Positions 1-5,987 are shown, counted from the first letter of the stretch. The stretch: DNA of 6,324 bases from Streptosporangiaceae bacterium (GCA_030040815.1 JASHSZ010000602.1:1-6324); one strand, 5' to 3'. The notes: generated from the letters alone by a model not told the origin. A program made the numbers and translations.

Positions 1-236
1 TAGAGGTTGAGCACCGCGTAGACCTGCACGCCGCGCGCCACGATCAGCCCGTCAGCGTCAGACATCTTCGGGATCTCGTCGAACGGGCACTGTCCGGGGG
101 CGCCGTCAGGCGGCTTGTTCTCGCCCTTGATGTAGGCCATCCGATGCGGCATCCACAGCCGCATGAGCCCGTCCGGCGCGATCTCGTCTGGCACGTCAGA
201 GACGGCGTCACGGCGCGCCGGCATCGGATCGGCCAC
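1..236 (-). CDS. HIT-family protein (AP4A phosphorylase/hydrolase-like), N-terminal part only
   Basis: About 78 codons are visible; the gene runs off the left edge, so the catalytic HxHxH histidine triad is not seen. The protein reads VADPMPARRD, then RLWMPHRMAYIKGE (about residues 27-40), CPFDEIPK, DGLIVARG and YAVLNL. This order is characteristic of the actinobacterial HIT proteins that follow thrS (Rv2613c type), which act on diadenosine polyphosphates or related nucleotides in the cytoplasm. I chose GTG at 236, only 5 bp after the thrS stop; ATG at 224 is an alternative, and neither has a strong ribosome site. The spacing implies co-transcription or coupling with thrS. In Mycobacterium the same run continues with pgsA and pimA, so a phosphatidylinositol-synthesis gene may lie to the left. 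Oddity: as I recall the family the motif is CPFC, but here the second cysteine is Asp. The family call is firm; the substrate is inferred. Confidence 0.88.
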   Translation of the reverse strand, partial: MADPMPARRDAVSDVPDEIAPDGLMRLWMPHRMAYIKGENKPPDGAPGQCPFDEIPKMSDADGLIVARGVQVYAVLNL

Positions 237-241
237 CGACG

Positions 242-2248
242 TCAGACCTGGATCCGGCTGGCCACGGCCCCGGTGATCTCGGCTATGGCATCGGCGACAG
301 GCACGCCGTTCTTCTGCTCCCCGCTGCGATACCGGAACGACACCGCGTCGGCGGCCACGTCGTCGTCACCGGCGAGCAGCATGTACGGGACCTTCTGCCG
401 CTGCGCGTTGCGGATCTTCTTCTGCATCCGGTCGTCACTGGCGTCGACCTCGACCCGGATGCCGTGCTCCCGCAGCCGGGTGGCGAGGAGTGCCAGGTAG
501 CCGACGTGCTGGTCGGAGATGGGGATGCCGACCACCTGGACCGGGGCAAGCCAGGGCGGGAACGCGCCGGCGAAGTGCTCGACCAGGATGCCGAAGAACC
601 GCTCGATCGAGCCGAACAGCGCACGATGGATCATGTACGGCCGCTGCCGGCTTCCGTCAGCGGCCTGGTACTCGATCCCGAACCGGCCGGGCTCCTGAAA
701 GTCGACCTGCAGCGTCGACAGCTGCCAGCGGCGGCCGATCGCGTCCTTCACGTGCACGTCGATCTTCGGCGCGTAGAACGCGCCCTCTCCCTCGGCGATC
801 ACGTAGGGCAGTCCGGATTTGTCCAGCGCGTGCTTGAGCGCGGCCTCGGCCCTGTCCCAGTCGGCGATCTCGCCGACGAACTTCTCCGGCCGGGTGGACA
901 GTTCGGCCTCGAACTCGGTCAGCCCGTAGTCACGCAGCAGACCCACGACGAAGTCCAGCAGGCTGGCCAGTTCGTCGTGCAGCTGCTCGGGCGTGCAGAA
1001 GATGTGCGAGTCGTCCTGGGTGAAGCCGCGGGCTCGCGTCAGGCCGTGCACGACGCCGGACTTCTCGAACCGGTACACGGTGCCGAACTCGAACAGCCGC
1101 AGCGGCAGCTCGCGGTAGGAGCGGCCGCGCGAGGCGTAGATGAGGATGTGCATCGGGCAGTTCATCGGCTTGGGGTAGTACCGCGCGCCCTCCAGTTCCA
1201 TGGGCGGGTACATCGCGTCGGCGTACCACTCCAGGTGACCGGAGGTCTCGAACAGCTCCGACTTGCTGATGTGGGGGGTGAAGACGAACTCGTAGCCGGA
1301 CTGCTCGTGCCGTTGCCGGGAGTAGTCCTCCAGCGCCTTGCGGACGATGCCGCCCTTGGGGTGGAAGACCGGCAGCCCGCTGCCGATCTCGGTCGGGAAG
1401 GAGAACAGGTCAAGCTCGGCGCCCAGCCTGCGGTGGTCGCGCTTCTCCGCCTCCGCCAGCAGCGCCAGGTAGTCGTCCTGCTCCTCGCGAGACGGCCACG
1501 CGGTGCCGTAGATCCGCTGCAGCTGCGGGTTCTGCTCGCTGCCGCGCCAGTACGCACCGCCCGACCGCATCAGTTTGAAGGCCGGGATGTCCCTGGTGGT
1601 GGCAATGTGCGGGCCGCGGCACAGGTCCTTCCAGATGACTTCGCCAGTAGCTGGATCGAGATTGTCATAGATAGTCAGCTCCGCGCCGCCGACCTCGACC
1701 GACTCCCCCGAGTCGCCCAGCGCAGCGTCGCCGACGCCACCGGCGGTCGCGGTGGTCCCGCCCTTGAGGCCGATGAGCTCCAGCTTGTAGGGCTCGGCAG
1801 CCAGCTCCATCATGGCGTCTTCGATGGTCACGACGCGGCGGCTGAAGAGCTGGCCCTGCCGGACTAGCTGCCGCATCTTCTGCTCGATCGCCTTGAGGTC
1901 GTCCGGCGCGAACGCCTGGGGGACGTCGAAGTCGTAGTAGAAGCCGTTCTCGATGGGCGGGCCGATGCCAAGCTTCGCCGCAGGGAACAGGTCCTGCACA
2001 GCCTGCGCCATGACGTGCGTGGTGGAGTGGCGCAGGATGTTCAGGCCGTCTGGGGAGTCGATGGACACCGGCTCGACCAGGTCTCCCTCGGTGAGCCGGT
2101 AGGACAGGTCGCGCAGGTCTCCGTTGACCCTGGCCGCAACCGGCTTGCTGGCCGGGTCCCGGTCGGCCAGCGCTTGCCCGGCCGTCGTGCCCTCTTCCAC
2201 CACGTGCTCGCTTCCGGCGAGTGTGATGCGCAGCTTTTCGGCAGGCAC
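242..2248 (-). CDS. thrS: Threonine--tRNA ligase
   Basis: This complete 668-residue class II synthetase charges tRNA-Thr with threonine in the cytoplasm. Domains in order: TGS domain (about 3-62); editing domain (about 63-240) with HSTTH (H74, H78) and CRGPH (C210, H214), the metal-site residues that clear Ser-tRNA-Thr; catalytic core (about 270-555); anticodon-binding domain (about 570-668). The catalytic zinc ligands are all present as C364 (PMNCPMH), H415 (DDSHIF) and H541 (MIHRALFGS), offset by 30 from E. coli C334/H385/H511. Motif 2 is seen as [14 protein letters not shown]. It is about 26 residues longer than the E. coli enzyme, mainly from a Gly/Ala-rich stretch at about 163-189 inside the editing domain, which I believe is usual for actinobacteria. 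The start is GTG with GAGGAG at 2259-2254, 5 nt upstream. The HIT gene follows 5 bp after its stop. Nothing looks damaged; it should be active in both aminoacylation and editing. Confidence 0.98.
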   Translation of the reverse strand: MPAEKLRITLAGSEHVVEEGTTAGQALADRDPASKPVAARVNGDLRDLSYRLTEGDLVEPVSIDSPDGLNILRHSTTHVMAQAVQDLFPAAKLGIGPPIENGFYYDFDVPQAFAPDDLKAIEQKMRQLVRQGQLFSRRVVTIEDAMMELAAEPYKLELIGLKGGTTATAGGVGDAALGDSGESVEVGGAELTIYDNLDPATGEVIWKDLCRGPHIATTRDIPAFKLMRSGGAYWRGSEQNPQLQRIYGTAWPSREEQDDYLALLAEAEKRDHRRLGAELDLFSFPTEIGSGLPVFHPKGGIVRKALEDYSRQRHEQSGYEFVFTPHISKSELFETSGHLEWYADAMYPPMELEGARYYPKPMNCPMHILIYASRGRSYRELPLRLFEFGTVYRFEKSGVVHGLTRARGFTQDDSHIFCTPEQLHDELASLLDFVVGLLRDYGLTEFEAELSTRPEKFVGEIADWDRAEAALKHALDKSGLPYVIAEGEGAFYAPKIDVHVKDAIGRRWQLSTLQVDFQEPGRFGIEYQAADGSRQRPYMIHRALFGSIERFFGILVEHFAGAFPPWLAPVQVVGIPISDQHVGYLALLATRLREHGIRVEVDASDDRMQKKIRNAQRQKVPYMLLAGDDDVAADAVSFRYRSGEQKNGVPVADAIAEITGAVASRIQV

Positions 2249-2253
2249 GGTGG

Positions 2254-2259
2254 CTCCTC
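2254..2259 (-). promoter_or_regulatory. Ribosome binding site of thrS
   Basis: The minus strand reads GAGGAG followed by 5 nt and GTG. This fixes GTG at 2248 as the thrS start, and the protein begins [10 protein letters not shown], directly at the TGS domain. Confidence 0.85.
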
Positions 2260-2308
2260 AAGTGCTGGGATGGTGCTTCCTTTGTACGGGGTCCGCGGTC
2301 ACGCCGGA

Positions 2309-2328
2309 CGCGGGCGGTTGCGCCCGCG
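2309..2328 (-). promoter_or_regulatory. GC hairpin in the thrS leader
   Basis: A perfect 8-bp inverted repeat (CGCGGGCG / CGCCCGCG) with a 4-nt loop lies about 60 nt upstream of the thrS start. If the promoter is further upstream, it would sit in the 5' untranslated leader. It could be an attenuator, an RNA-stability element, or chance in very GC-rich DNA. I see no T-box elements and no threonine-rich leader peptide. A weak possible -10 box (TAGCAT, minus strand, 2362-2357) lies just upstream, without a convincing -35. Confidence 0.35.
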
Positions 2329-2373
2329 CCCGCGGGGCCGATCACCCCGCCGCTTGATGCTATCGGCGGCGCG

Positions 2374-2391
2374 CGGCCGCGGTAGCGGCCG
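2374..2391 (-). terminator. Possible GC hairpin between the first transpeptidase gene and thrS
   Basis: A 7-bp perfect stem (CGGCCGC / GCGGCCG) closes on a 4-nt loop. An alternative overlapping stem is AGCGGC at 2384-2389 with GCCGCT at 2395-2400. No U-run follows. It may help end the transcript of the transpeptidase gene before the thrS promoter, but GC-rich self-complementarity is common in such DNA. Confidence 0.3.
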
Positions 2392-2411
2392 GCTGCCGCT
2401 TGCCTGGGCTG

Positions 2412-2458
2412 CTAGCCGCGGTCTCGGTCGCTGCTGAGGCCAGGATGCTCGCGGCTAG
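2412..2458 (-). terminator. Inverted repeat spanning the stop codon of the first transpeptidase gene
   Basis: CTAGCCGCG at 2412-2420 is the exact reverse complement of CGCGGCTAG at 2450-2458. The 9-bp stem has a 29-nt interior, and one arm includes the TAG stop codon (2457-2455). A U-tract-free terminator or a 3'-end stability stem is the likely role. The long loop makes this less certain than the terminator of the second copy. Confidence 0.4.
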
Positions 2459-3648
2459 GCCGTCGGGCTGCCGGGCGGCGTGAGGGCGCCGGCCTCGACC
2501 GTGACCAGCGTGCCGTAGGTGAGGTACTGCCAGGCGTTCTGCGCGTCGGACAGGTCGAGCTCGACGCAGCCGAGGCTCTGCGGGAAGCCGTAAGAGCCGC
2601 GCGGGAAGTAGTGCACCGCCTCACCGCTGCGGAAGTACGACACGAACTGAACCGGGTCGGCGTACTGCGTGCCGTCCGGGTTGGTGCCCCGCATGATCTG
2701 GTTGCGGTAGCGGAGGTAGACCGGCGCGGTCCCGAGCGTCGTCGGCGCGGCCTCGATGCCCGTGTTGGCGAGGCTCTGCTGCACCTGCTGGCCGTTATGC
2801 CAGATCGTCAGCGTCTCCGGGTCGCTCTCGGCGGCTATCGCGTAGCTATAGCCGTTGGGGTTGTTCTGGCCAGCCGCGACCGCACTGAACAGGGCGGACC
2901 AGACCTGTGGTCCCGCGATGCCGTCGATCGTCAGGTTCTCATTGGACTCGAACGCCATCACGGCGCCGGTGACGATCTCACTGTCTGCCGCGCCGCCGTC
3001 CCAGAAGTTCTGCAGCTCGCTCGGGTAGCCCGACTCCCAGGTCCAGGAGCCTGGCGGCGGGCTGTAGGCCGCGGCGATCTGGCCGGCTGAGTCGAACGCC
3101 GCGGGCACCGTCGCGCCGGGCGCCGGGGCCCAGGTCAGTGGCAGGTAACCGAGCTGGGCCAGGAGCTCGTCGAGCCGGCCGGTCTGATAGGTGCCGGTCT
3201 GGAAGCTCACCTGCGTCGAGCTGGCGAGCAGGCCGCCTCGCGCGGACCGGACGCCCTGCACGCCGCCAGGGATCTGAACGGTGACCTGCGTGCTTTGGCT
3301 GAAGGCCGCGGTCGGCTCGAACTGAAGCGTGTCCGTACCCGCGCCGGTCCAGCTGCCCTGGATGGACGGGGTAATCGTGGGCAGGGGCGAGGTGGTCGCC
3401 ACCGGAGCGGAGAACGTGATCGTGATGTCGCCCGCGCCGTTGACGCCGGTGGCGCCGCTGGCCGGCGTGGCGGATACCAGCTGCAGCGGAGCAGCCGCTG
3501 CCTGCGTGGAGCGCGAGGCCGCGTTGTCGTGGTCGCTTGCTGACTGCGCAGCAGAGTCGGTGAGCGCGACCCAGAGACCGCCAGCGAGCAGGAGAACGAT
3601 CACGCCGCCGAGGGCCAGGACTCGCCCGCGCACGCTCGTCAAGGACAC
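2455..3648 (-). CDS. Membrane-anchored L,D-transpeptidase-type (YkuD) protein, copy A
   Basis: From the GTG at 3648 the protein has 397 residues. Order: a short cytoplasmic tail; a hydrophobic anchor at about 10-29 (LALGGVIVLLLAGG); a low-complexity linker; an Ig-like (Big_5-type) domain at about 55-150; a peptidoglycan-binding-like module in two pieces (LLAQLGYLPL at about 162-171; AVMAFES...DGIAGPQVWSALF at about 229-254); and a YkuD domain at about 266-384. The predicted nucleophile is C361 in SLGCVEL, with H346 in VHYF as the general base. Enzymes of this fold make 3-3 cross-links or attach proteins to peptidoglycan outside the membrane. The residue two after Cys, usually Arg or Asn, is Glu here. 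A longer reading frame begins at GTG 3720, but AGGGAG lies 6 nt before 3648 and the longer version has no ribosome site and only delays the anchor. The gene is paralogous to the upstream copy: 81 of 119 residues match in the YkuD domain by hand count. Family is firm; the reaction is inferred. Confidence 0.87.
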   Translation of the reverse strand: MSLTSVRGRVLALGGVIVLLLAGGLWVALTDSAAQSASDHDNAASRSTQAAAAPLQLVSATPASGATGVNGAGDITITFSAPVATTSPLPTITPSIQGSWTGAGTDTLQFEPTAAFSQSTQVTVQIPGGVQGVRSARGGLLASSTQVSFQTGTYQTGRLDELLAQLGYLPLTWAPAPGATVPAAFDSAGQIAAAYSPPPGSWTWESGYPSELQNFWDGGAADSEIVTGAVMAFESNENLTIDGIAGPQVWSALFSAVAAGQNNPNGYSYAIAAESDPETLTIWHNGQQVQQSLANTGIEAAPTTLGTAPVYLRYRNQIMRGTNPDGTQYADPVQFVSYFRSGEAVHYFPRGSYGFPQSLGCVELDLSDAQNAWQYLTYGTLVTVEAGALTPPGSPTA

Positions 3649-3654
3649 TCGAGA

Positions 3655-3660
3655 CTCCCT
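3655..3660 (-). promoter_or_regulatory. Ribosome binding site of transpeptidase copy A, deciding the start
   Basis: The minus strand has AGGGAG, 6 nt before the GTG at 3648. The upstream in-frame GTG at 3720 has no purine-rich site at the right distance. Starting at 3648 also gives a normal membrane-anchor position, with the hydrophobic stretch beginning near residue 10. Confidence 0.8.
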
Positions 3661-3998
3661 CGTAGCCCGTAGCTGCCCGACCACGCACGACGGGCGGTCA
3701 CTCCGGATCGCCTGTGCCACAGGACACCCGTGCGAGTGACTCTATGTGCCGACACTGGTAATCACCCTGGGACCAGATAAAGAATTGCTTACAGCCTGAG
3801 GCCGGTACCGACAGGCCGAAACCCGGACGCCCTCCGCCATCGGCGCGACCTGGTCGATCTGCGGAACTAACAGACCATCTGAGCGTACCGGTCGGCGGCA
3901 GCCCGCCGCCCCGGAGTTAGCGACTCACGATCCGGTTGGGGCGGCCTGGTCACGATCCGTTCTTCAGTGGCTACCGGGCGCCACGCCCGCCAGGCAGG

Positions 3999-4040
3999 CA
4001 AACCGCCCGGCACCGCGTCGTTGCGGTGCCGGGCGGTTTG
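3999..4040 (-). terminator. Strong hairpin terminator of transpeptidase copy B
   Basis: A perfect 18-bp inverted repeat (arms 3999-4016 and 4023-4040, core CCGCCCGGCACCGC) closes on a 6-nt loop (4017-4022). It begins 32 bp past the copy B stop codon. No U-tract follows on the minus strand, which is common for actinobacterial terminators. The symmetry would let it work in either direction, but only the minus strand carries genes here. Confidence 0.88.
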
Positions 4041-4072
4041 GGTGCAGGCAGCAGGCCCGGGCCGGCGGGTCG

Positions 4073-5368
4073 TTAGCCCTGGACGGTCACCAGGCTGCCG
4101 TAGGTCAGATAGGGGTAGGCCTGCTGGGCGGCGTTGTACGGCAGCTCGACGCAGCCCAGGCTCTGGGGATAGCCGTACGACCCGCGCGCGAAGTAGTGCA
4201 CCGCGTCGCCGCCGTTGAAGTAGGAGACGAACTGCACCGGGTCCGAGTAGTAGCTGCCGTCCGGGTTAAAACCGCTCATGATCGTGTTGAGGAACCGCTC
4301 GTAGACCGGGAAGGTGCCGTCCACGGTCGGGTCCGAGGGTATGCCTGTGTTCGTCAGGCTGGTGAGCACGACCTGGCCGTTGTGCCAGATGGTCAGCGTT
4401 TCCGGTGACCCCTTGTTGGCGACGGCGTAGGTGTAGCCATTTGTGTTCTGCTGGCCGCTCTGCTGCGCCTGGAAGAGCGCGGTCCACAGCTGCGGCGTCA
4501 GGCTGCCGTCGATGGTCATGTTGTGCTCGGACTTGAAGGCCATCACTGCGCCCTCAAGGATGACGTTGGCCTGGTCCGGCGTCCACTGTGCTACTAGCGA
4601 CGCGGGGTAGCCGGAAGCCCAGGAGAACGTCCCCGGCGGCGGCTCGTACGCCTCGCCCTGCGGCGTGTCGGCAGCGGCGTCAGCGCCCCAGAGATCCGCC
4701 ATGGCCGGGCTGGTGTGATCCGGCACGAAGCTCAGAGGGAGGTAGCCCTGCTCCGCGAGCAGGACGGCGAGCCCTGCCTGACTGTAAGCGGCGGTGGTGA
4801 ACTGCGACGTGACAGCGGCGGTGAGCATGCCGCCGCTTGATGAGTGGACTCCCGAGGCACCGCCGGGGATCTGGACCGTGACACTGGTGGACTCGTTGAA
4901 AGGCGTGGTCGGCATGAATTCCAGCGAGTCGCCGAACGCCGTCCAGTCACCCGGCACGCTCGGCGTCAGCGTTGGCGTCGTGGAACTGGCCGAGACCGGC
5001 TGGTTGAACGTCACGATGATCGGATTCGCGCCGTCCACCCCGCTCGCTTGATTGGCCGGTGAGACCGACACAACGCGGATCGGGCTGGCTGCCTTCGCCG
5101 GTCCGTTGGCGCCGGCCCCCCACGACGTCACGGCGTAGGCGATACCGGCCGCGACCGCCAGCACCGCCGCGGTGCCGATCGCGATGGCCCTGGGGCCGGG
5201 CTGGCGGGCCCGGTTCGTGCTCTGGCGGGACGCCCCGCCATCGCCGCCAGCTGCCCGGTAGGGTTTCCCGTCCTCTGCTTCGCGACCCTCGTCGGCCGAG
5301 TCGAGCGAGTTCCCGCCGGCTGACCCTTCGTCGCCGGGCTGCGGTGTTTGCCGCCTTACTCCGAACAC
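4073..5368 (-). CDS. Membrane-anchored L,D-transpeptidase-type (YkuD) protein, copy B
   Basis: This 431-residue protein has a polar cytoplasmic tail of about 60 residues, much longer than in copy A and rich in Gly, Asp, Glu and Arg. A membrane anchor follows at about 61-80 (AVLAVAAGIAYAV). Outside are an Ig-like domain (about 97-192), LLAEQGYLPL (203-212), an insertion with YEPPPGTFSW, AVMAFKS...DGSLTPQLWTALF (274-299), and the YkuD domain (about 311-430). The likely catalytic residues are H391 and C406, in SLGCVELP, 15 residues apart. The expected role is peptidoglycan 3-3 cross-linking or wall attachment outside the membrane. The start GTG at 5368 is the only usual start before an upstream in-frame stop at 5413-5411; a G-run 6-7 nt before it is a weak ribosome site. 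The gene ends 32 bp before a strong terminator. A candidate -10 (TAGACT) and GTTAC-type repeats lie upstream. As in copy A, Glu replaces the usual Arg/Asn after CV, so this is a subfamily trait. The substrate is unknown. Confidence 0.9.
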   Translation of the reverse strand: MFGVRRQTPQPGDEGSAGGNSLDSADEGREAEDGKPYRAAGGDGGASRQSTNRARQPGPRAIAIGTAAVLAVAAGIAYAVTSWGAGANGPAKAASPIRVVSVSPANQASGVDGANPIIVTFNQPVSASSTTPTLTPSVPGDWTAFGDSLEFMPTTPFNESTSVTVQIPGGASGVHSSSGGMLTAAVTSQFTTAAYSQAGLAVLLAEQGYLPLSFVPDHTSPAMADLWGADAAADTPQGEAYEPPPGTFSWASGYPASLVAQWTPDQANVILEGAVMAFKSEHNMTIDGSLTPQLWTALFQAQQSGQQNTNGYTYAVANKGSPETLTIWHNGQVVLTSLTNTGIPSDPTVDGTFPVYERFLNTIMSGFNPDGSYYSDPVQFVSYFNGGDAVHYFARGSYGYPQSLGCVELPYNAAQQAYPYLTYGSLVTVQG

Positions 5369-5401
5369 GCCGAACCCCCGTCCCGTGGCGTCTCCGCTGG
5401 T

Positions 5402-5428
5402 GCGCAGCCGTCACCCCCCGGGCTGCGC
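5402..5428 (-). promoter_or_regulatory. Hairpin in the leader of transpeptidase copy B
   Basis: GCGCAGCC (5402-5409) and GGCTGCGC (5421-5428) form a perfect 8-bp stem. On the transcript the 11-nt loop carries six consecutive G. It ends 33 bp upstream of the copy B start and would lie in the 5' leader if transcription begins near 5429. It does not match a riboswitch I know, including the c-di-AMP ydaO class found before some actinobacterial wall genes. Confidence 0.4.
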
Positions 5429-5435
5429 GCCGGTC

Positions 5436-5441
5436 AGTCTA
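5436..5441 (-). promoter_or_regulatory. Candidate -10 box for transpeptidase copy B
   Basis: The minus strand reads TAGACT, close to the actinobacterial TAnnnT -10 pattern. No clear TTGAC-type -35 sits 16-18 nt upstream; that space is occupied by paired GTAAC motifs, as expected for a promoter that needs an activator or is blocked by a repressor. The assignment rests on position and motif only. Confidence 0.35.
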
Positions 5442-5511
5442 GTTACTAAGCGTTACAGTCGTACCCGAACTGTCACGCCGATAGCTATGCAGTGCGTAAA
5501 CGATCCGTAAC
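5442..5511. promoter_or_regulatory. Cluster of GTTAC-type half-sites upstream of transpeptidase copy B
   Basis: On the plus strand GTTAC occurs at 5442-5446 and again at 5452-5456, exactly 10 bp apart, with GTCAC at 5472-5476, a further 20 bp on. In the opposite orientation are GTAAAC at 5496-5501 and GTAAC at 5507-5511. CGTTAC (5451-5456) and GTAACG (5507-5512) form an inverted pair. Same-face direct repeats suggest a dimeric response-regulator site. As I recall, MtrA of actinobacteria, a regulator of wall hydrolases, binds GTAAC/GTTAC-like direct repeats; that link is inference. Confidence 0.45.
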
Positions 5512-5675
5512 GTGGCGCCGCTCAGTGGCGTGCGCGGCAGCGGCGGACCAGCGGCGACGCGGCGGCCGCCCGCGTGCGGTATTCTGACAAGCCGCCACCT
5601 TCTCAGCCGTGTTGGCCCGCCTCTGAGGGCTAATCAGGCTGCCACGGACGCCGACACGAACTGGAGAATGTCGCC

Positions 5676-5876
5676 ATGACCGGGGGCCTCACTCCGAAGT
5701 GGAAGAAGTCACGATCGAGGACACGGTCCCGTCGTGCGCAGTGGAAGGCCAAGCCTCCGACCCTCGCTCGCTGCCCGCGCTGCCGGGAAGCCGTCCTGCC
5801 GCACACCGCGTGCTCATCCTGTGGCTGGTACAAAGGGCGCGAGTACGCGCAGGCCATCAAGGGCTCGAACGCCTAG
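5676..5876 (+). CDS. rpmF: 50S ribosomal protein bL32, zinc-binding form
   Basis: This 66-residue protein is a small, basic component of the large ribosomal subunit. It carries the family pattern PKWKKSRSRTRSRRAQWK (residues 7-24), PPTL, then CPRC (C33, C36), LPHTAC (C46) and SSCG (C49). The four cysteines form the zinc ribbon of the C+ type. Usual bL32 begins M(A)VPKRK; here the start is MTGGLTPKWKK, about three residues longer and divergent, with Trp where a basic residue is usual. The start is ATG with GGAG 9 nt upstream; the neighbouring ATG at 5668 is out of frame and stops at once. In many bacteria rpmF follows the DUF177 (YceD) gene; here it stands alone, facing away from the transpeptidase genes, which suggests an additional paralogue rather than the main copy. 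A hairpin follows the stop. The family call is strong; the paralogue status is inferred. Confidence 0.92.
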   Translation: MTGGLTPKWKKSRSRTRSRRAQWKAKPPTLARCPRCREAVLPHTACSSCGWYKGREYAQAIKGSNA

Positions 5877-5885
5877 CCGGCTGAG

Positions 5886-5904
5886 GGGTCCGCGATCGGG
5901 ACCC
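5886..5904 (+). terminator. Likely terminator of rpmF
   Basis: GGGTCC (5886-5891) and GGACCC (5899-5904) pair perfectly with a 7-nt loop, extended by one G-U pair. The stem starts 9 bp after the rpmF stop. No T-run follows. Confidence 0.55.
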
Positions 5905-5934
5905 TGATCGTGGCAATGATTCACGGTAGGCAAG

Positions 5935-5952
5935 TACCCGCTCAGACGGGTA
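5935..5952. terminator. Hairpin between the convergent rpmF and tRNA-Val genes
   Basis: TACCCG and CGGGTA form a perfect 6-bp stem with a 6-nt loop, 36 bp past the tRNA 3' end. It lies between two convergent genes and could end transcription from either side; the tRNA transcript is the more likely user. Confidence 0.45.
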
Positions 5953-5987
5953 GCACCGCCGGGTCCACCGCAGCGGGAAGGCTGATC

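Larger units (their letters stand above)
3649..4072. other. 424-bp intergenic region between the two transpeptidase genes
   Basis: I see no coding gene here. The left part (about 3720-3800) is less GC-rich than its surroundings and should hold the minus-strand promoter of copy A; TAGAGT (minus strand, within about 3735-3745) fits the TAnnnT pattern but has no good -35. Further right is an 8-bp palindrome CGGTACCG (3803-3810), a short hairpin at 3894-3910 (GGCGGC / GCCGCC), and a direct repeat TCACGATCCG at 3925-3934 and 3950-3959, 25 bp apart. A small hairpin at 3975-3989 (CGGGCG / CGCCCG, 3-nt loop) precedes the strong terminator listed separately. The gap and terminator suggest the two paralogues are transcribed independently. 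Confidence 0.6.
5369..5675. other. Divergent intergenic region between transpeptidase copy B and rpmF
   Basis: This 307-bp stretch has no gene. Its left half serves transpeptidase copy B (leader hairpin, candidate -10, GTTAC cluster). Its right half must hold the plus-strand rpmF promoter: TATTCT at 5580-5585 fits a -10 pattern about 90 bp upstream of rpmF, but no good -35 precedes it. The DNA between about 5515 and 5578 is very GC-rich with simple CGG-like repeats and no clear structure. Confidence 0.5.

Noticed and set aside
464..1867. Plus-strand 467-codon open frame opposite thrS
   Set aside because: It lies wholly antisense to a certain thrS gene, has low-complexity Arg/Val/Leu/Gln composition, and shows no domain. 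It is a typical shadow frame in GC-rich DNA.
1665..2345. Minus-strand 226-codon frame overlapping the 5' end and leader of thrS, considered as a leader peptide or attenuator
   Set aside because: It is in a different frame of thrS with Arg/Gly/Ala-rich nonsense and no threonine codon run, so neither a gene nor a Thr attenuator is supported.
2249..2454. T-box riboswitch upstream of thrS
   Set aside because: No T-box consensus or specifier-loop architecture can be seen; only short GC hairpins are present.
3925..3959. Direct repeat TCACGATCCG (two copies) as a start of an iteron or CRISPR array
   Set aside because: There are only two 10-bp copies with no third unit and no conserved spacing series.
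5059..5442. Plus-strand Arg/Pro-rich 127-codon frame
   Set aside because: It is antisense to the N-terminal part of transpeptidase copy B; its composition is that of a GC shadow frame.
5369..5520. c-di-AMP (ydaO) riboswitch before transpeptidase copy B
   Set aside because: The region is short and lacks the conserved ydaO core; the features here fit DNA-binding repeats better.
5440..5675. Zur box upstream of rpmF
   Set aside because: No AT-rich TGAAAATGATTTTCA-like palindrome was found, and the protein is the zinc-containing form, which is not usually under Zur.
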